Made by a program: the position numbers and the translations under genes. 47,118 nt of DNA. Origin: Pseudomonas sp. GM79. GTDB lineage: Bacteria; Pseudomonadota; Gammaproteobacteria; Pseudomonadales; Pseudomonadaceae. Under the pieces are notes generated by a model. The model worked only from the letters and a program-made list of their open reading frames with translations, did not search any database and was not told the DNA's origin. The stretch is from contig NZ_AKJE01000061.1 in the NCBI RefSeq assembly GCF_000282495.1, forward strand, positions 1 to 47,118, given 5' to 3'. The first letter of the stretch is position 1. Every line of letters starts with the position of its first letter. Shown here in pieces: positions 24,167 through 32,570 of this stretch.

Positions 24167-24213
24167 GATTATTCGCAAAAAAATAGAAAACAAGCCTTTT
24201 TAGTGGCAATATT

Positions 24214-24228
24214 TTGTTTTATCTACAA
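24214..24228. promoter_or_regulatory. HexR operator, edd side
   Basis: TTGTTTTATCTACAA is a second exact TTGT-N7-ACAA match, 48 bp from the start of the first half-site at 24166 and 120 bp before the edd ATG. It lies in the A/T-rich core of the divergent promoter region. Confidence 0.72.
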
Positions 24229-24348
24229 CGAGTGACCTGAATCAACTGGTCCGAATGATCAAGAAAACCGTCTGTCACCCCAATCACAGCGGTGCTTGGT
24301 CAGCATAGACAATCAGGTCGCCACATCCGTTAGCCTGGAGTTCTACAC

Positions 24349-26175
24349 ATGCATCCCCGCGTCCTTGAGGTCACCGAACGGCTTATCGCCCGCAGCCGCA
24401 CCACGCGTGAGGCTTACCTTGCATTGATCCGCGGCGCCGCCAGCGACGGCCCGATGCGCGGCAAGCTGCAATGCGCCAACTTCGCCCATGGCGTAGCCGG
24501 GTGTGGCAGCGACGACAAGCACAGCCTGCGGATGATGAACTCCGCGAACATCGCGATTGTTTCGTCATATAACGACATGCTCTCGGCGCACCAGCCGTAC
24601 GAAGTCTTCCCGGAACAGATCAAAAAAGCCCTGCGCGAAATCGGCTCCGTCGGCCAGTTCGCTGGCGGCACCCCCGCGATGTGCGATGGCGTGACCCAAG
24701 GCGAGCCGGGCATGGAACTGAGCCTGCCGAGCCGCGAAGTGATCGCGTTGTCCACTGCTGTGGCGCTGTCCCACAACATGTTCGACGGCGCGTTGATGCT
24801 CGGCATCTGCGACAAGATCGTGCCGGGCCTGATGATGGGCGCGCTGCGTTTCGGTCATCTGCCAACGATCTTCGTGCCGGGCGGGCCGATGGTGTCGGGC
24901 ATCTCCAACAAGCAGAAAGCCGATGTGCGTCAGCGCTACGCCGAAGGTAAGGCGACGCGCGAAGAGCTGCTGGAATCGGAGATGAAGTCCTATCACAGCC
25001 CCGGCACTTGCACCTTCTACGGCACCGCCAACACCAACCAGTTGCTGATGGAAGTCATGGGCCTGCACTTGCCGGGCGCCTCCTTCGTCAACCCGAACAC
25101 CCCGTTGCGCGATGCCCTGACCCGCGAAGCAGCGCACCAGGTCACCCGCCTGACCAAGCAGAATGGCGACTTCATGCCGATCGGCGAAATCGTCGACGAG
25201 CGTTCGCTGGTCAACTCCATCGTGGCCCTGCACGCCACCGGCGGTTCGACCAACCACACCCTGCACATGCCGGCCATCGCCATGGCCGCGGGCATTCAGT
25301 TGACCTGGCAGGACATGGCCGACCTCTCCGAGGTGGTGCCGACCCTGAGCCACGTGTACCCGAACGGCAAAGCCGACATCAACCACTTCCAGGCGGCGGG
25401 CGGCATGTCGTTCCTGATCCGCGAACTGCTGGAAGCCGGCCTGCTCCACGAAAACGTCAACACCGTGCTGGGCCACGGCCTGAGCCGTTACACCATGGAA
25501 CCGTTCCTCGAAAACGGCGAACTGGTCTGGCGCGAAGGTCCGATCGAAAGCCTCGACGAAACCATCCTGCGTCCGGTCGCTCGCGCATTCTCGCCAGAGG
25601 GTGGCTTGCGCGTAATGGAAGGCAACCTCGGCCGTGGCGTGATGAAGGTCTCGGCGGTCGCTTTGGAAAACCAGGTAGTCGAAGCACCGGCCATGGTGTT
25701 CCAGGATCAACAGGACCTGGCTGATGCGTTCAAGGCCGGTTTGCTCGAGAAGGATTTTGTCGCGGTGATGCGCTTCCAGGGGCCGCGTTCCAATGGCATG
25801 CCGGAGCTGCACAAGATGACGCCGTTCCTCGGCGTGTTGCAGGATCGCGGCTTCAAAGTCGCGTTGGTGACTGACGGGCGTATGTCCGGCGCCTCGGGGA
25901 AAATCCCGGCGGCGATCCACGTCAGCCCCGAAGCTTATGTGGGTGGCGCTTTGGCGCGGGTGCAAGAGGGCGATATCATCCGCGTCGATGGCGTCAAAGG
26001 CACCCTGGAGCTTAAGGTGGACGCCGAAGAATTCGCAGCGCGCGAACCTGCCAAGGGTCTGTTGGGCAACAACATTGGCAGCGGTCGCGAACTGTTTGGT
26101 TTCATGCGCATGGCCTTCAGCTCCGCAGAGCAAGGCGCCAGCGCCTTTACTTCTGCCCTGGAGACGCTTAATTGA
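24349..26175 (+). CDS. edd: Phosphogluconate dehydratase Edd
   Basis: Dehydrates 6-phosphogluconate to 2-keto-3-deoxy-6-phosphogluconate in the Entner-Doudoroff pathway. The 608 residues are typical of the IlvD/Edd family. Iron-sulfur and active-site markers are HGVAGCGSDDK, GTPAMCDGVTQGEPGMEL, LMLGICDKIVPGLMMG, and the C-terminal TDGRMSGASGKIPAAIHVSPEA. GGAG lies before the ATG. It is followed by glk with a 4-bp overlap, so the two are translationally coupled. HexR sites lie upstream. Confidence 0.97.
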   Translation: MHPRVLEVTERLIARSRTTREAYLALIRGAASDGPMRGKLQCANFAHGVAGCGSDDKHSLRMMNSANIAIVSSYNDMLSAHQPYEVFPEQIKKALREIGSVGQFAGGTPAMCDGVTQGEPGMELSLPSREVIALSTAVALSHNMFDGALMLGICDKIVPGLMMGALRFGHLPTIFVPGGPMVSGISNKQKADVRQRYAEGKATREELLESEMKSYHSPGTCTFYGTANTNQLLMEVMGLHLPGASFVNPNTPLRDALTREAAHQVTRLTKQNGDFMPIGEIVDERSLVNSIVALHATGGSTNHTLHMPAIAMAAGIQLTWQDMADLSEVVPTLSHVYPNGKADINHFQAAGGMSFLIRELLEAGLLHENVNTVLGHGLSRYTMEPFLENGELVWREGPIESLDETILRPVARAFSPEGGLRVMEGNLGRGVMKVSAVALENQVVEAPAMVFQDQQDLADAFKAGLLEKDFVAVMRFQGPRSNGMPELHKMTPFLGVLQDRGFKVALVTDGRMSGASGKIPAAIHVSPEAYVGGALARVQEGDIIRVDGVKGTLELKVDAEEFAAREPAKGLLGNNIGSGRELFGFMRMAFSSAEQGASAFTSALETLN

Positions 26176-27131
26176 AACTGGCTTTGGTCGGTGACATCGG
26201 TGGCACCAACGCACGTTTCGCGTTGTGGAAAAACCAGCAGCTGGAATCGATCCAGGTGCTGGCGACGGCAGACCACGCCAGCCCGGAGGAGGCGATTGCC
26301 CTCTACCTGAGCGGGCTCGGTCTGGCGCCGGGTTCGATCGGTTCGGTGTGCCTGTCGGTGGCGGGCCCTGTGAGTGGCGATGAATTCAAATTCACCAACA
26401 ATCACTGGCGACTCAGTCGCAAGGGCTTCTGCAAGACTTTGCAGGTGGATCAACTGCTGCTGGTCAACGATTTTTCGGCGATGGCGCTGGGCATGACCCG
26501 TTTGCAGCCCGGCGAATTTCGGGTGGTCTGCGAAGGCACGCCGGAACCGTTGCGGCCGGCGGTGGTGATCGGTCCTGGCACTGGCCTGGGCGTGGGCACC
26601 TTGCTCGATCTGGGCGAGGGCCGTTTTGCCCCGCTGCCGGGGGAGGGCGGTCACGTCGACCTGCCACTGAGCAGCCCGCGAGAAACCCAGCTGTGGCAAC
26701 ACATCTTCAACGAGATCGGCCATGTCAGCGCTGAAACGGCATTGAGCGGCAGTGGTTTGCCACGGGTCTACCGGGCGATCTGCGCGGTAGACGGTCACAC
26801 GCCTGTGCTCGACACGCCTGAGGCGATTACAAAGGCCGGGCTGGCGGGTGATCCGATTGCCCTGGAAGTGCTCGAGCAGTTCTGCTGCTGGCTGGGTCGC
26901 GTGGCTGGCAACAATGTGCTGACCACCGGGGCACGGGGTGGTGTGTACATCGTCGGCGGGGTGATTCCACGGTTTGCCGATTTCTTCATCGAAAGCGGTT
27001 TCGCCCGGTGCTTCGCCGACAAGGGCTGCATGAGCGATTACTTCAAAGGCATTCCGGTGTGGCTGGTGACGGCGCCGTATTCCGGGTTGGTGGGTGCGGG
27101 TGTGGCGTTGGAGCAATCCATTCCAGCCTGA
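26172..27131 (+). CDS. glk: Glucokinase Glk
   Basis: Phosphorylates glucose with ATP in the cytoplasm. The protein has 319 residues. The N-terminal phosphate loop is LVGDIGGTNARFALW, LLVNDFSAMALG holds the catalytic aspartate, and VIGPGTGLGVGTLL and PGEGGHVDLPL are family motifs. The start codon is TTG overlapping the edd stop (TTGA). A TTG start fits because the protein begins right at the beta strand of the ATP site, as in homologues. It supplies glucose-6-phosphate to Zwf, working with sugar from GtsABCD. Confidence 0.95.
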   Translation: MKLALVGDIGGTNARFALWKNQQLESIQVLATADHASPEEAIALYLSGLGLAPGSIGSVCLSVAGPVSGDEFKFTNNHWRLSRKGFCKTLQVDQLLLVNDFSAMALGMTRLQPGEFRVVCEGTPEPLRPAVVIGPGTGLGVGTLLDLGEGRFAPLPGEGGHVDLPLSSPRETQLWQHIFNEIGHVSAETALSGSGLPRVYRAICAVDGHTPVLDTPEAITKAGLAGDPIALEVLEQFCCWLGRVAGNNVLTTGARGGVYIVGGVIPRFADFFIESGFARCFADKGCMSDYFKGIPVWLVTAPYSGLVGAGVALEQSIPA

Positions 27132-27144
27132 AATGCAATCAAAT

Positions 27145-27232
27145 GTGGGAGCGGGCTTGCTCGCGAAAGCGGTCTATCAGTCAACCAAGATGTTGAATGT
27201 GATGGCCCCTTCGCGAGCAAGCCCGCTCCCAC
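27145..27232. repeat. REPIN (88 bp) between glk and gltR
   Basis: An 88-bp inverted REP pair starting 13 bp after the glk stop. It separates edd-glk from the two-component genes. Confidence 0.93.
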
Positions 27233-27288
27233 AGTAGTTCTGCAGTGTTTGTAGATTCGGTGCTTAAGGCATAATCCTCCACAATACA

Positions 27289-27296
27289 AACAACAA
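27289..27296 (+). promoter_or_regulatory. Hfq/Crc-type A-rich motif before gltR
   Basis: AACAACAA fits AAN-AAN-AA and touches the Shine-Dalgarno GGA of gltR, a position suited to translational repression by Hfq with Crc. Confidence 0.5.
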
Positions 27297-27308
27297 GGAC
27301 GCCGCCCC

Positions 27309-28040
27309 GTGAGCTCAGTCAACAAGTCGATTTTGTTGGTCGATGACGATCAAGAGATACGCGAGTTGCTGGACACCTACCTGACCCGCGCCGGTTTCCA
27401 GGTCCGTACCACGCCCGATGGTGCAGGGTTTCGTCAGGCCTTGAACGAGGCGCCGAGCGATCTGGTGATTCTCGACGTGATGCTGCCGGACGAAGACGGG
27501 TTCAGCCTCTGCCGCTGGATCCGCCAGCACCCGCGCCAGGCCCATGTGCCGATCATCATGCTCACCGCCAGTTCCGACGAGGCCGACCGCGTCATCGGTC
27601 TCGAACTGGGCGCCGACGACTACCTCGGCAAACCCTTCAGCCCCCGTGAATTGCAGGCGCGCATCAAAGCCTTGTTGCGCCGCGCGCAGTTCGGTCAGGA
27701 GCGTTCCGGCAGTGAAGTGCTGGCCTTCGATGACTGGCGGCTGGACATGGTCAGCCATCGGCTGTTCCACATCGACGGCGAGGAAGTGATTCTCTCGGGC
27801 GCCGATTTCGCGCTGCTGAAACTGTTCCTCGATCACCCTCAGGAAATCCTCGATCGCGACACCATCGGCAACGCTACCCGTGGCCGTGACCTGATGCCGC
27901 TCGATCGCATCGTCGACATGGCGGTCAGCCGTTTGCGCCAGCGCCTGCGCGATACCGAAAAGCCGCCACGGCTGATCCGTACCGTGCGGGGCAGTGGCTA
28001 CCAACTGGCAGCCAACGTGGTTGCCGGCAATGGCCACTGA
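27309..28040 (+). CDS. gltR: Response regulator GltR (OmpR family)
   Basis: DNA-binding response regulator of the GtrS/GltR system that controls glucose uptake and catabolism in Pseudomonas. It has 243 residues with a GTG start. The receiver domain (about 6-120) has the acidic pocket VDDDQE, the phospho-acceptor D56 in LVILDVMLPDEDG and the lysine in LGKPFSPREL. A winged-helix domain covers about 135-235 (SGADFALLKLF, VDMAVSRLRQRL, RTVRGSGYQL). It overlaps gtrS by 11 bp. The naming rests on the gene neighbourhood. Confidence 0.9.
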   Translation: MSSVNKSILLVDDDQEIRELLDTYLTRAGFQVRTTPDGAGFRQALNEAPSDLVILDVMLPDEDGFSLCRWIRQHPRQAHVPIIMLTASSDEADRVIGLELGADDYLGKPFSPRELQARIKALLRRAQFGQERSGSEVLAFDDWRLDMVSHRLFHIDGEEVILSGADFALLKLFLDHPQEILDRDTIGNATRGRDLMPLDRIVDMAVSRLRQRLRDTEKPPRLIRTVRGSGYQLAANVVAGNGH

Positions 28041-29499
28041 GTTCCTGCGCAAGCTCGCCGGGCGGGTGCCGGTACCGCGCTCGCTGCTCGGGCGCATGTT
28101 GCTGCTGACCCTGCTGGCGGTACTGTTCGCCCAGGCGTTGTCGAGCGTCATCTGGGTGTCGCAATTGCGCGCCACGCAGCTCGAAGGCCTGGTCACCAGT
28201 GCCCGCAGCCTGGCCCATTCGATGACGGCCAGCGTCAGTTATTTCCGCTCGTTGCCGGTGGCGTTCAGGCCGCTGGTGCTCGATCAGTTACGCAGCATGG
28301 GCGGCACCCGGTTCGTGGTGACGCTCAATGACAAACCCTTGGGCATGGAAGTGCTGCCGATCACCCCGCGCAAAGCAGCGGTGCTCAAAGCGGTGGACGA
28401 AGTGTTGCGCCAGTCGCTGGGCCAGGACACCGACATCTCGGTGACCTTCGTCAGCCCCGAAGACCTGCGGATTTTCAATGGCGGCCTGAAACTCGATGAG
28501 TTGCCGCGCTCCTGGGCGCATTACGCGTTGACCCTGGAGCCGGTGAACCCGCCAGTGCTGGTCACGCAAATCCAGATGGCACCGGGGGAATGGCTGTACA
28601 TCGCCTCGCTGTTGCCCGAGCCCTACACCAGTCTTGAGGAACAAGGCCTGCCGGCGCAGCAGGTCTGGTTCATCGTGCTCACCAGCGGTTTCTTGCTGCT
28701 GTTCATCGGCCTGTTGGTGCACTGGCAGAGCCGACCACTCAAGCGATTGGCGCGGGCGGCGCGGGACATGTCTCTGGGTGCTGAAGTCGAACCGGTGGCC
28801 GAGGGTGGCGGCAGTGAAGTGGTGGAAGTGGGCCGCGCCTTCAACGCGATGCGTGAGCGCATCAGCCGTTACCTGACTGAACGCAGCCAGTTGTTCAGCG
28901 CGATTTCCCATGACTTGCGCACGCCGATTACCCGGCTGCGATTGCGAGTGGAATTGCTTGAAGACGAAAAACTGCAAGCCAAGTTCGGCCGTGATCTGGA
29001 TGAGCTGGAGTTGCTGGTAAAGGGCGCGCTGCAATGCGTGAAAGACACCGACATCCACGAAAACATCGAGCCGGTGGATCTCAATCATGTGCTCGACTGC
29101 CTGGTGGAACCGTATCTGGCGCCCAACGGCAATGGTCGCGTGACTCAGCATGGCCGGGCGTTGGCGCCGTATCCCGGCAAGCCACTGGCGCTCAAGCGTT
29201 GCATCGGCAACCTGATCGACAACGCCTTGAAATATGGGCAGAACGCGCATCTGCACATCGATGACGATGAGAGCGCGTTTGTCCTGCATGTCGACGATGA
29301 AGGGCCGGGCGTGCCGGAGCAGCGTCTGGAGCAGGTGTTCGAACCGCACTTCCGCTTGGCCGGACAGCAGCAGGGTTATGGCTTGGGGCTGGGGATTGCG
29401 CGCAACATTGCCCATAGCCATGGCGGTGAAGTCAGCCTGCAAAACCTGCGTGAAGGCGGGTTGCGTGTGACGTTGCAGTTGCCGCGTAGTGTTGATTAG
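28030..29499 (+). CDS. gtrS: Sensor histidine kinase GtrS
   Basis: Inner-membrane kinase paired with GltR. In P. aeruginosa its periplasmic domain senses 2-ketogluconate/6-phosphogluconate-type signals. The 489 residues comprise transmembrane segment 1 (about 18-45), a periplasmic loop of about 160 residues, segment 2 (VWFIVLTSGFLLLFIGLLV), HAMP, and HisKA with H294 in FSAISHDLRTPITRLRLR. The ATPase domain has NLIDNALKYG and GYGLGLGIARNIA. The frame is open 12 codons further upstream, but the ATG at 28030 gives a normal N terminus with positive residues before the first helix. Confidence 0.92.
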   Translation: MATEFLRKLAGRVPVPRSLLGRMLLLTLLAVLFAQALSSVIWVSQLRATQLEGLVTSARSLAHSMTASVSYFRSLPVAFRPLVLDQLRSMGGTRFVVTLNDKPLGMEVLPITPRKAAVLKAVDEVLRQSLGQDTDISVTFVSPEDLRIFNGGLKLDELPRSWAHYALTLEPVNPPVLVTQIQMAPGEWLYIASLLPEPYTSLEEQGLPAQQVWFIVLTSGFLLLFIGLLVHWQSRPLKRLARAARDMSLGAEVEPVAEGGGSEVVEVGRAFNAMRERISRYLTERSQLFSAISHDLRTPITRLRLRVELLEDEKLQAKFGRDLDELELLVKGALQCVKDTDIHENIEPVDLNHVLDCLVEPYLAPNGNGRVTQHGRALAPYPGKPLALKRCIGNLIDNALKYGQNAHLHIDDDESAFVLHVDDEGPGVPEQRLEQVFEPHFRLAGQQQGYGLGLGIARNIAHSHGGEVSLQNLREGGLRVTLQLPRSVD

Positions 29500-29518
29500 C
29501 GGCACCGCATTATTGTTC

Positions 29519-29593
29519 ATCGCGGGCAAGCCCGCTCCCACACTGGATTTGTGTACGACGCAGAACCACTGTGGGAGCGGGCTTGCTCGCGAA
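29519..29593. repeat. Tail-to-tail REP pair
   Basis: A REP complement, slightly diverged at its left end (ATCGCGGGCAAGCCCGCTCC), and a forward REP lie 29 bp apart, after gtrS. Confidence 0.85.
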
Positions 29594-29628
29594 GGCGTCA
29601 GTCCCTTCAATACATCCCTCAAGGCAAA

Positions 29629-29694
29629 TGTCACAACTCGGTGACATAACTCGCCCCCTTCGTTACCTGCCCGCCAACGCCCGTTGTTTAGACT
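29629..29694 (+). promoter_or_regulatory. Promoter module of the AGE isomerase gene (copy A)
   Basis: TGTCAC-N6-GTGACA (29629-29646), then 12 bp, TTCGTTACCTGC (29659-29670), 14 bp, and TGTTTAGACT (29685-29694) as the -10. GTNAC repeats start at 29630, 29641 and 29662, about one and two helical turns apart. The same arrangement with the same spacing lies before gtsA. No good -35 is present, which fits activator dependence. Confidence 0.65.
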
Positions 29695-29706
29695 GCCCCC
29701 AGTCAT

Positions 29707-29718
29707 AACAACAAAAAA
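29707..29718 (+). promoter_or_regulatory. Hfq/Crc-type A-rich motif before the isomerase gene
   Basis: AACAACAAAAAA fits (AAN)4 and merges with the AAGG ribosome site ahead of the ATG at 29728. Confidence 0.5.
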
Positions 29719-29727
29719 GGTCTTCCC

Positions 29728-30987
29728 ATGGACACCTTCCAACCTGCCTTCAGCAGTTGGCTGAACGCGCCTGCCCATCAGCAATGGCTCGCAGCCGAAG
29801 GCCTGCGCCTGCTGGCATTCGCCAAGGCTGCAAAGCTTGCCGAAGGCTTCGGCAATCTCGATGAAAAGGGTCGCCTGGCGGCCAACGCGCAAGCTGAAAC
29901 CATGAACACCGCGCGTATGACCCACAGCTTCGCCATGGCCCACATCCAGGGCCTGCCGGGTTTCGCCGAGCTGGTGGATCACGGCATCCAGGCCCTCAGC
30001 GGGTCGCTGCGTGATGCCGAACACGGTGGCTGGTTCGCCACGCCCGAACACCGCGACGGCAATACCGGCAAAGCCGCTTACCTGCATGCCTTCGTGGCAT
30101 TGGCTGCGAGTTCTGCGGTGGTCGCCCAGCGCCCCGGCGCACAAGCGCTGCTGGACGATGCAATCCACATCATCGACAGTCATTTCTGGAGCGAGGAGGA
30201 GGGCGCCATGCGCGAGTCCTTTAACCGCGACTGGAGCGTCGAGGAAGCCTATCGCGGCGCGAACAGCAACATGCACGCCACCGAAGCCTTTCTCGCCCTG
30301 GCCGATGTCACCGAGGACAACCGCTGGCTGCTTCGCGCCCAGCGTATCGTCGAGCGCGTCATTCATGAGCACGCCGCGGCCAATGATTACCTGGTGGTCG
30401 AGCATTTCGACCGCGACTGGCAGCCGCTACGCGACTACAACTACGACAACCCGGCTGACGGATTCCGCCCTTACGGCACCACGCCGGGCCATGGTTTTGA
30501 ATGGGCGCGGCTGTTGCTGCATCTTGAAGCGGCGCGGGTGCAGGCCGGGATACTTACACCGGGCTGGCTGGCAACCGATGCGCAAAAACTCTTCGACCAC
30601 AATTGCCGTCACGGTTGGGATGTCGACGGCGCGCCGGGGATTGTCTACACCCTCGATTGGGATAACCGTGCGGTGGTTCGCCATCGCTTGCACTGGACTC
30701 ATTGCGAAGCCAGCGCCGCCGCCAGTGCGCTGCTAAAACGCACCGGTGATGAGCAATACGAGCGCTGGTACCGGCTGTTCTGGGAATTCTGTGACAGTCA
30801 TTTCATTGACCGTTGCGATGGCAGCTGGCATCACGAACTCGATCCTCTGAACCGTCCGAGCGCCGATATCTGGGCCGGCAAACCCGACCTGTATCACGCC
30901 TGGCAAGCCGTTTTGATCCCGCGCCTGCCACTGGCACCGAGCATGGCCAGTGCGCTGGCGCAGTTGTCCCAGAGCGTTGCTGTGTAA
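29728..30987 (+). CDS. AGE-family sugar isomerase/epimerase
   Basis: A 419-residue member of the N-acylglucosamine 2-epimerase / mannose isomerase (YihS-like) family, an alpha6/alpha6 barrel. Probable catalytic histidines are in NSNMHATEAFLAL, TTPGHGFEWARLLLH and SWHHELDPLNRPS. The segment NTARMTHSFAMAH is also conserved. There is no signal peptide, so it is cytoplasmic. It lies between gtrS and the glucose ABC transporter, so an aldose-ketose conversion such as mannose to fructose is likelier than an amino-sugar reaction. The exact substrate cannot be read from the sequence. AAGG precedes the ATG. It shares its promoter module with gtsA. Confidence 0.85.
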   Translation: MDTFQPAFSSWLNAPAHQQWLAAEGLRLLAFAKAAKLAEGFGNLDEKGRLAANAQAETMNTARMTHSFAMAHIQGLPGFAELVDHGIQALSGSLRDAEHGGWFATPEHRDGNTGKAAYLHAFVALAASSAVVAQRPGAQALLDDAIHIIDSHFWSEEEGAMRESFNRDWSVEEAYRGANSNMHATEAFLALADVTEDNRWLLRAQRIVERVIHEHAAANDYLVVEHFDRDWQPLRDYNYDNPADGFRPYGTTPGHGFEWARLLLHLEAARVQAGILTPGWLATDAQKLFDHNCRHGWDVDGAPGIVYTLDWDNRAVVRHRLHWTHCEASAAASALLKRTGDEQYERWYRLFWEFCDSHFIDRCDGSWHHELDPLNRPSADIWAGKPDLYHAWQAVLIPRLPLAPSMASALAQLSQSVAV

Positions 30988-31048
30988 CCATGTGGTGACA
31001 TTCGCGCGTCCCTTCGTTACCTGCGAAGGGGCATCCCCTGTTTAGAAT
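30983..31048 (+). promoter_or_regulatory. Promoter module of gtsA (copy B)
   Basis: TGTAAC-N6-GTGACA (30983-31000), 12 bp, TTCGTTACCTGC (31013-31024), 14 bp, and TGTTTAGAAT (31039-31048) as the -10. It overlaps the isomerase stop codon. All spacings equal those of copy A at 29629. The GTNAC repeats start at 30984, 30995 and 31016. Confidence 0.68.
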
Positions 31049-31081
31049 CCTATGCAGCGCAAGCACCAGACTTGCATGCAT

Positions 31082-31093
31082 AACAACAAGAAA
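31082..31093 (+). promoter_or_regulatory. Hfq/Crc-type A-rich motif before gtsA
   Basis: AACAACAAGAAA fits (AAN)4 and overlaps the AAAGG ribosome site of gtsA. Crc control of glucose uptake genes is established in pseudomonads. Confidence 0.55.
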
Positions 31094-31104
31094 GGTACTA
31101 CTAG

Positions 31105-32412
31105 ATGAATGCGATTTCTCGCCTCGCTACTGTCATTTCTCTCGCCTCACTGCTTCCTGTTGCAGCATTTCCCCTCAGTGCCCTTGCCGCCGATGCCAAA
31201 GGTTCGGTGGAAGTCGTTCACTGGTGGACGTCTGGTGGTGAAAAAGCAGCCGTCGATGTGCTCAAGGCCCAAGTCGAAAAAGACGGTTTCACCTGGAAGG
31301 ACGGCGCAGTTGCCGGCGGTGGCGGCTCCACGGCCATGACCGTACTCAAAAGCCGCGCCGTGGCCGGTAACCCGCCGGGCGTTGCCCAGATCAAGGGGCC
31401 GGACATCCAGGAGTGGGGCAGCACTGGCCTGCTCAGCACCGACACCCTCAAAGAGGTTTCCAAGTCCGAAGGCTGGGATAACCTGCTGATCAAGAAAGTC
31501 TCCGACACCGTGAAATACGAAGGCGATTACGTCGCCGTGCCGGTGAACATCCACCGCGTCAACTGGCTGTGGATCAACCCGGAAGTCTTCAAGAAAGCCG
31601 GGATCGACAAAGCGCCAACCACCCTCGAAGAATTCTATGCCGCTGGCGACAAGCTCAAAGCCGCCGGCTTCATCGCACTCGCTCACGGCGGCCAGCCGTG
31701 GCAGGACAGCACCGTGTTTGAAGACGTGGTGCTCTCGGTCATGGGCGCAGATGGTTACAAGAAAGCCCTGGTCGACCTGGACCAGAAAACCCTCTCGGGG
31801 CCCGAGATGGCCAAGGCCTTTACCGAGTTGAAAAAAGTCACCGGCTACATGGACCCGAACCGCGCCGGTCGTGACTGGAACATCGCTGCCGCCGACGTCA
31901 TCAACGGCAAGGCCGGCATGCAGATGATGGGCGACTGGGCCAAGAGCGAGTGGACCGCCGCCAAGAAAGTTGCGGGCAAGGACTACCAGTGCGTGCCGTT
32001 CCCGGGCACTGAAAAAGCCTTCACCTACAACATCGACTCGATGGCTGTGTTCAAGCTCAAAGCCGATCGCAAAGGCGACATCGCCGCCCAGCAAGACCTG
32101 GCCAAGGTCGCTCTGGGTAAAGACTTCCAGAAAGTCTTCAGCATCAACAAAGGCTCGATCCCGGTGCGTACCGACATGCTTAACGACATGAGCGGTCTGG
32201 GCTTCGATGCCTGCGCTCAAGCATCCGCCAAGGACTTCCTGGCTGACGAGAAGACCGGCGGCCTGCAACCGAGCATGGCGCACAACATGGCCACGTCCCT
32301 GGCCGTGCAGGGCGCGATCTTCGATGTGGTCACCAACTTCATGAACGACAAGAACGCTGACCCGGCCAAGGCCAGCGCGCAACTGGCATCGGCCGTCAAA
32401 GCCGCCCAGTAA
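31105..32412 (+). CDS. gtsA: Glucose ABC transporter, periplasmic binding protein GtsA
   Basis: Periplasmic sugar-binding protein that delivers glucose (and often mannose) to GtsBC. The 435 residues begin with a signal peptide ending ALA at 28 (LLPVAAFPLSALAADAKG). The mature part has the ABC extracellular-binding family 1 features: VEVVHWWTSGGEKAAVD, VNIHRVNWLWINPEVFKKAG and AGMQMMGDWAKSEW. Tryptophan pairs suited to sugar stacking are seen near the start and in the middle. It is the first gene of gtsABCD with its own promoter module. A REPIN separates it from gtsB. Confidence 0.95.
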   Translation: MNAISRLATVISLASLLPVAAFPLSALAADAKGSVEVVHWWTSGGEKAAVDVLKAQVEKDGFTWKDGAVAGGGGSTAMTVLKSRAVAGNPPGVAQIKGPDIQEWGSTGLLSTDTLKEVSKSEGWDNLLIKKVSDTVKYEGDYVAVPVNIHRVNWLWINPEVFKKAGIDKAPTTLEEFYAAGDKLKAAGFIALAHGGQPWQDSTVFEDVVLSVMGADGYKKALVDLDQKTLSGPEMAKAFTELKKVTGYMDPNRAGRDWNIAAADVINGKAGMQMMGDWAKSEWTAAKKVAGKDYQCVPFPGTEKAFTYNIDSMAVFKLKADRKGDIAAQQDLAKVALGKDFQKVFSINKGSIPVRTDMLNDMSGLGFDACAQASAKDFLADEKTGGLQPSMAHNMATSLAVQGAIFDVVTNFMNDKNADPAKASAQLASAVKAAQ

Positions 32413-32435
32413 TCCCTGACGCCGCGTGACCCCAT

Positions 32436-32523
32436 GTGGGAGCGGGCTTGCTCGCGAATGCGATCTGACATTCAACACGAATGTCGACTGATACACCGCC
32501 TTCGCGAGCAAGCCCGCTCCCAC
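32436..32523. repeat. REPIN (88 bp) between gtsA and gtsB
   Basis: An 88-bp inverted REP pair directly after gtsA, in the position of the stabilising REP between malE and malF in enteric bacteria. Confidence 0.93.
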
Positions 32524-32570
32524 AAGGGATCGCCGTGCCGATTTCATTTCTCTTCACCTGGATTATCCCG

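Noticed and set aside
24565..26214. A 549-codon open frame opposite edd
   Set aside because: Same reason: shadow of a complete enzyme gene, His/Val/Ala-rich with no family features.
32481..32570. N-terminal extension of GtsB
   Set aside because: The extra residues are translated REPIN sequence; the ATG at 32571 gives a normal permease.
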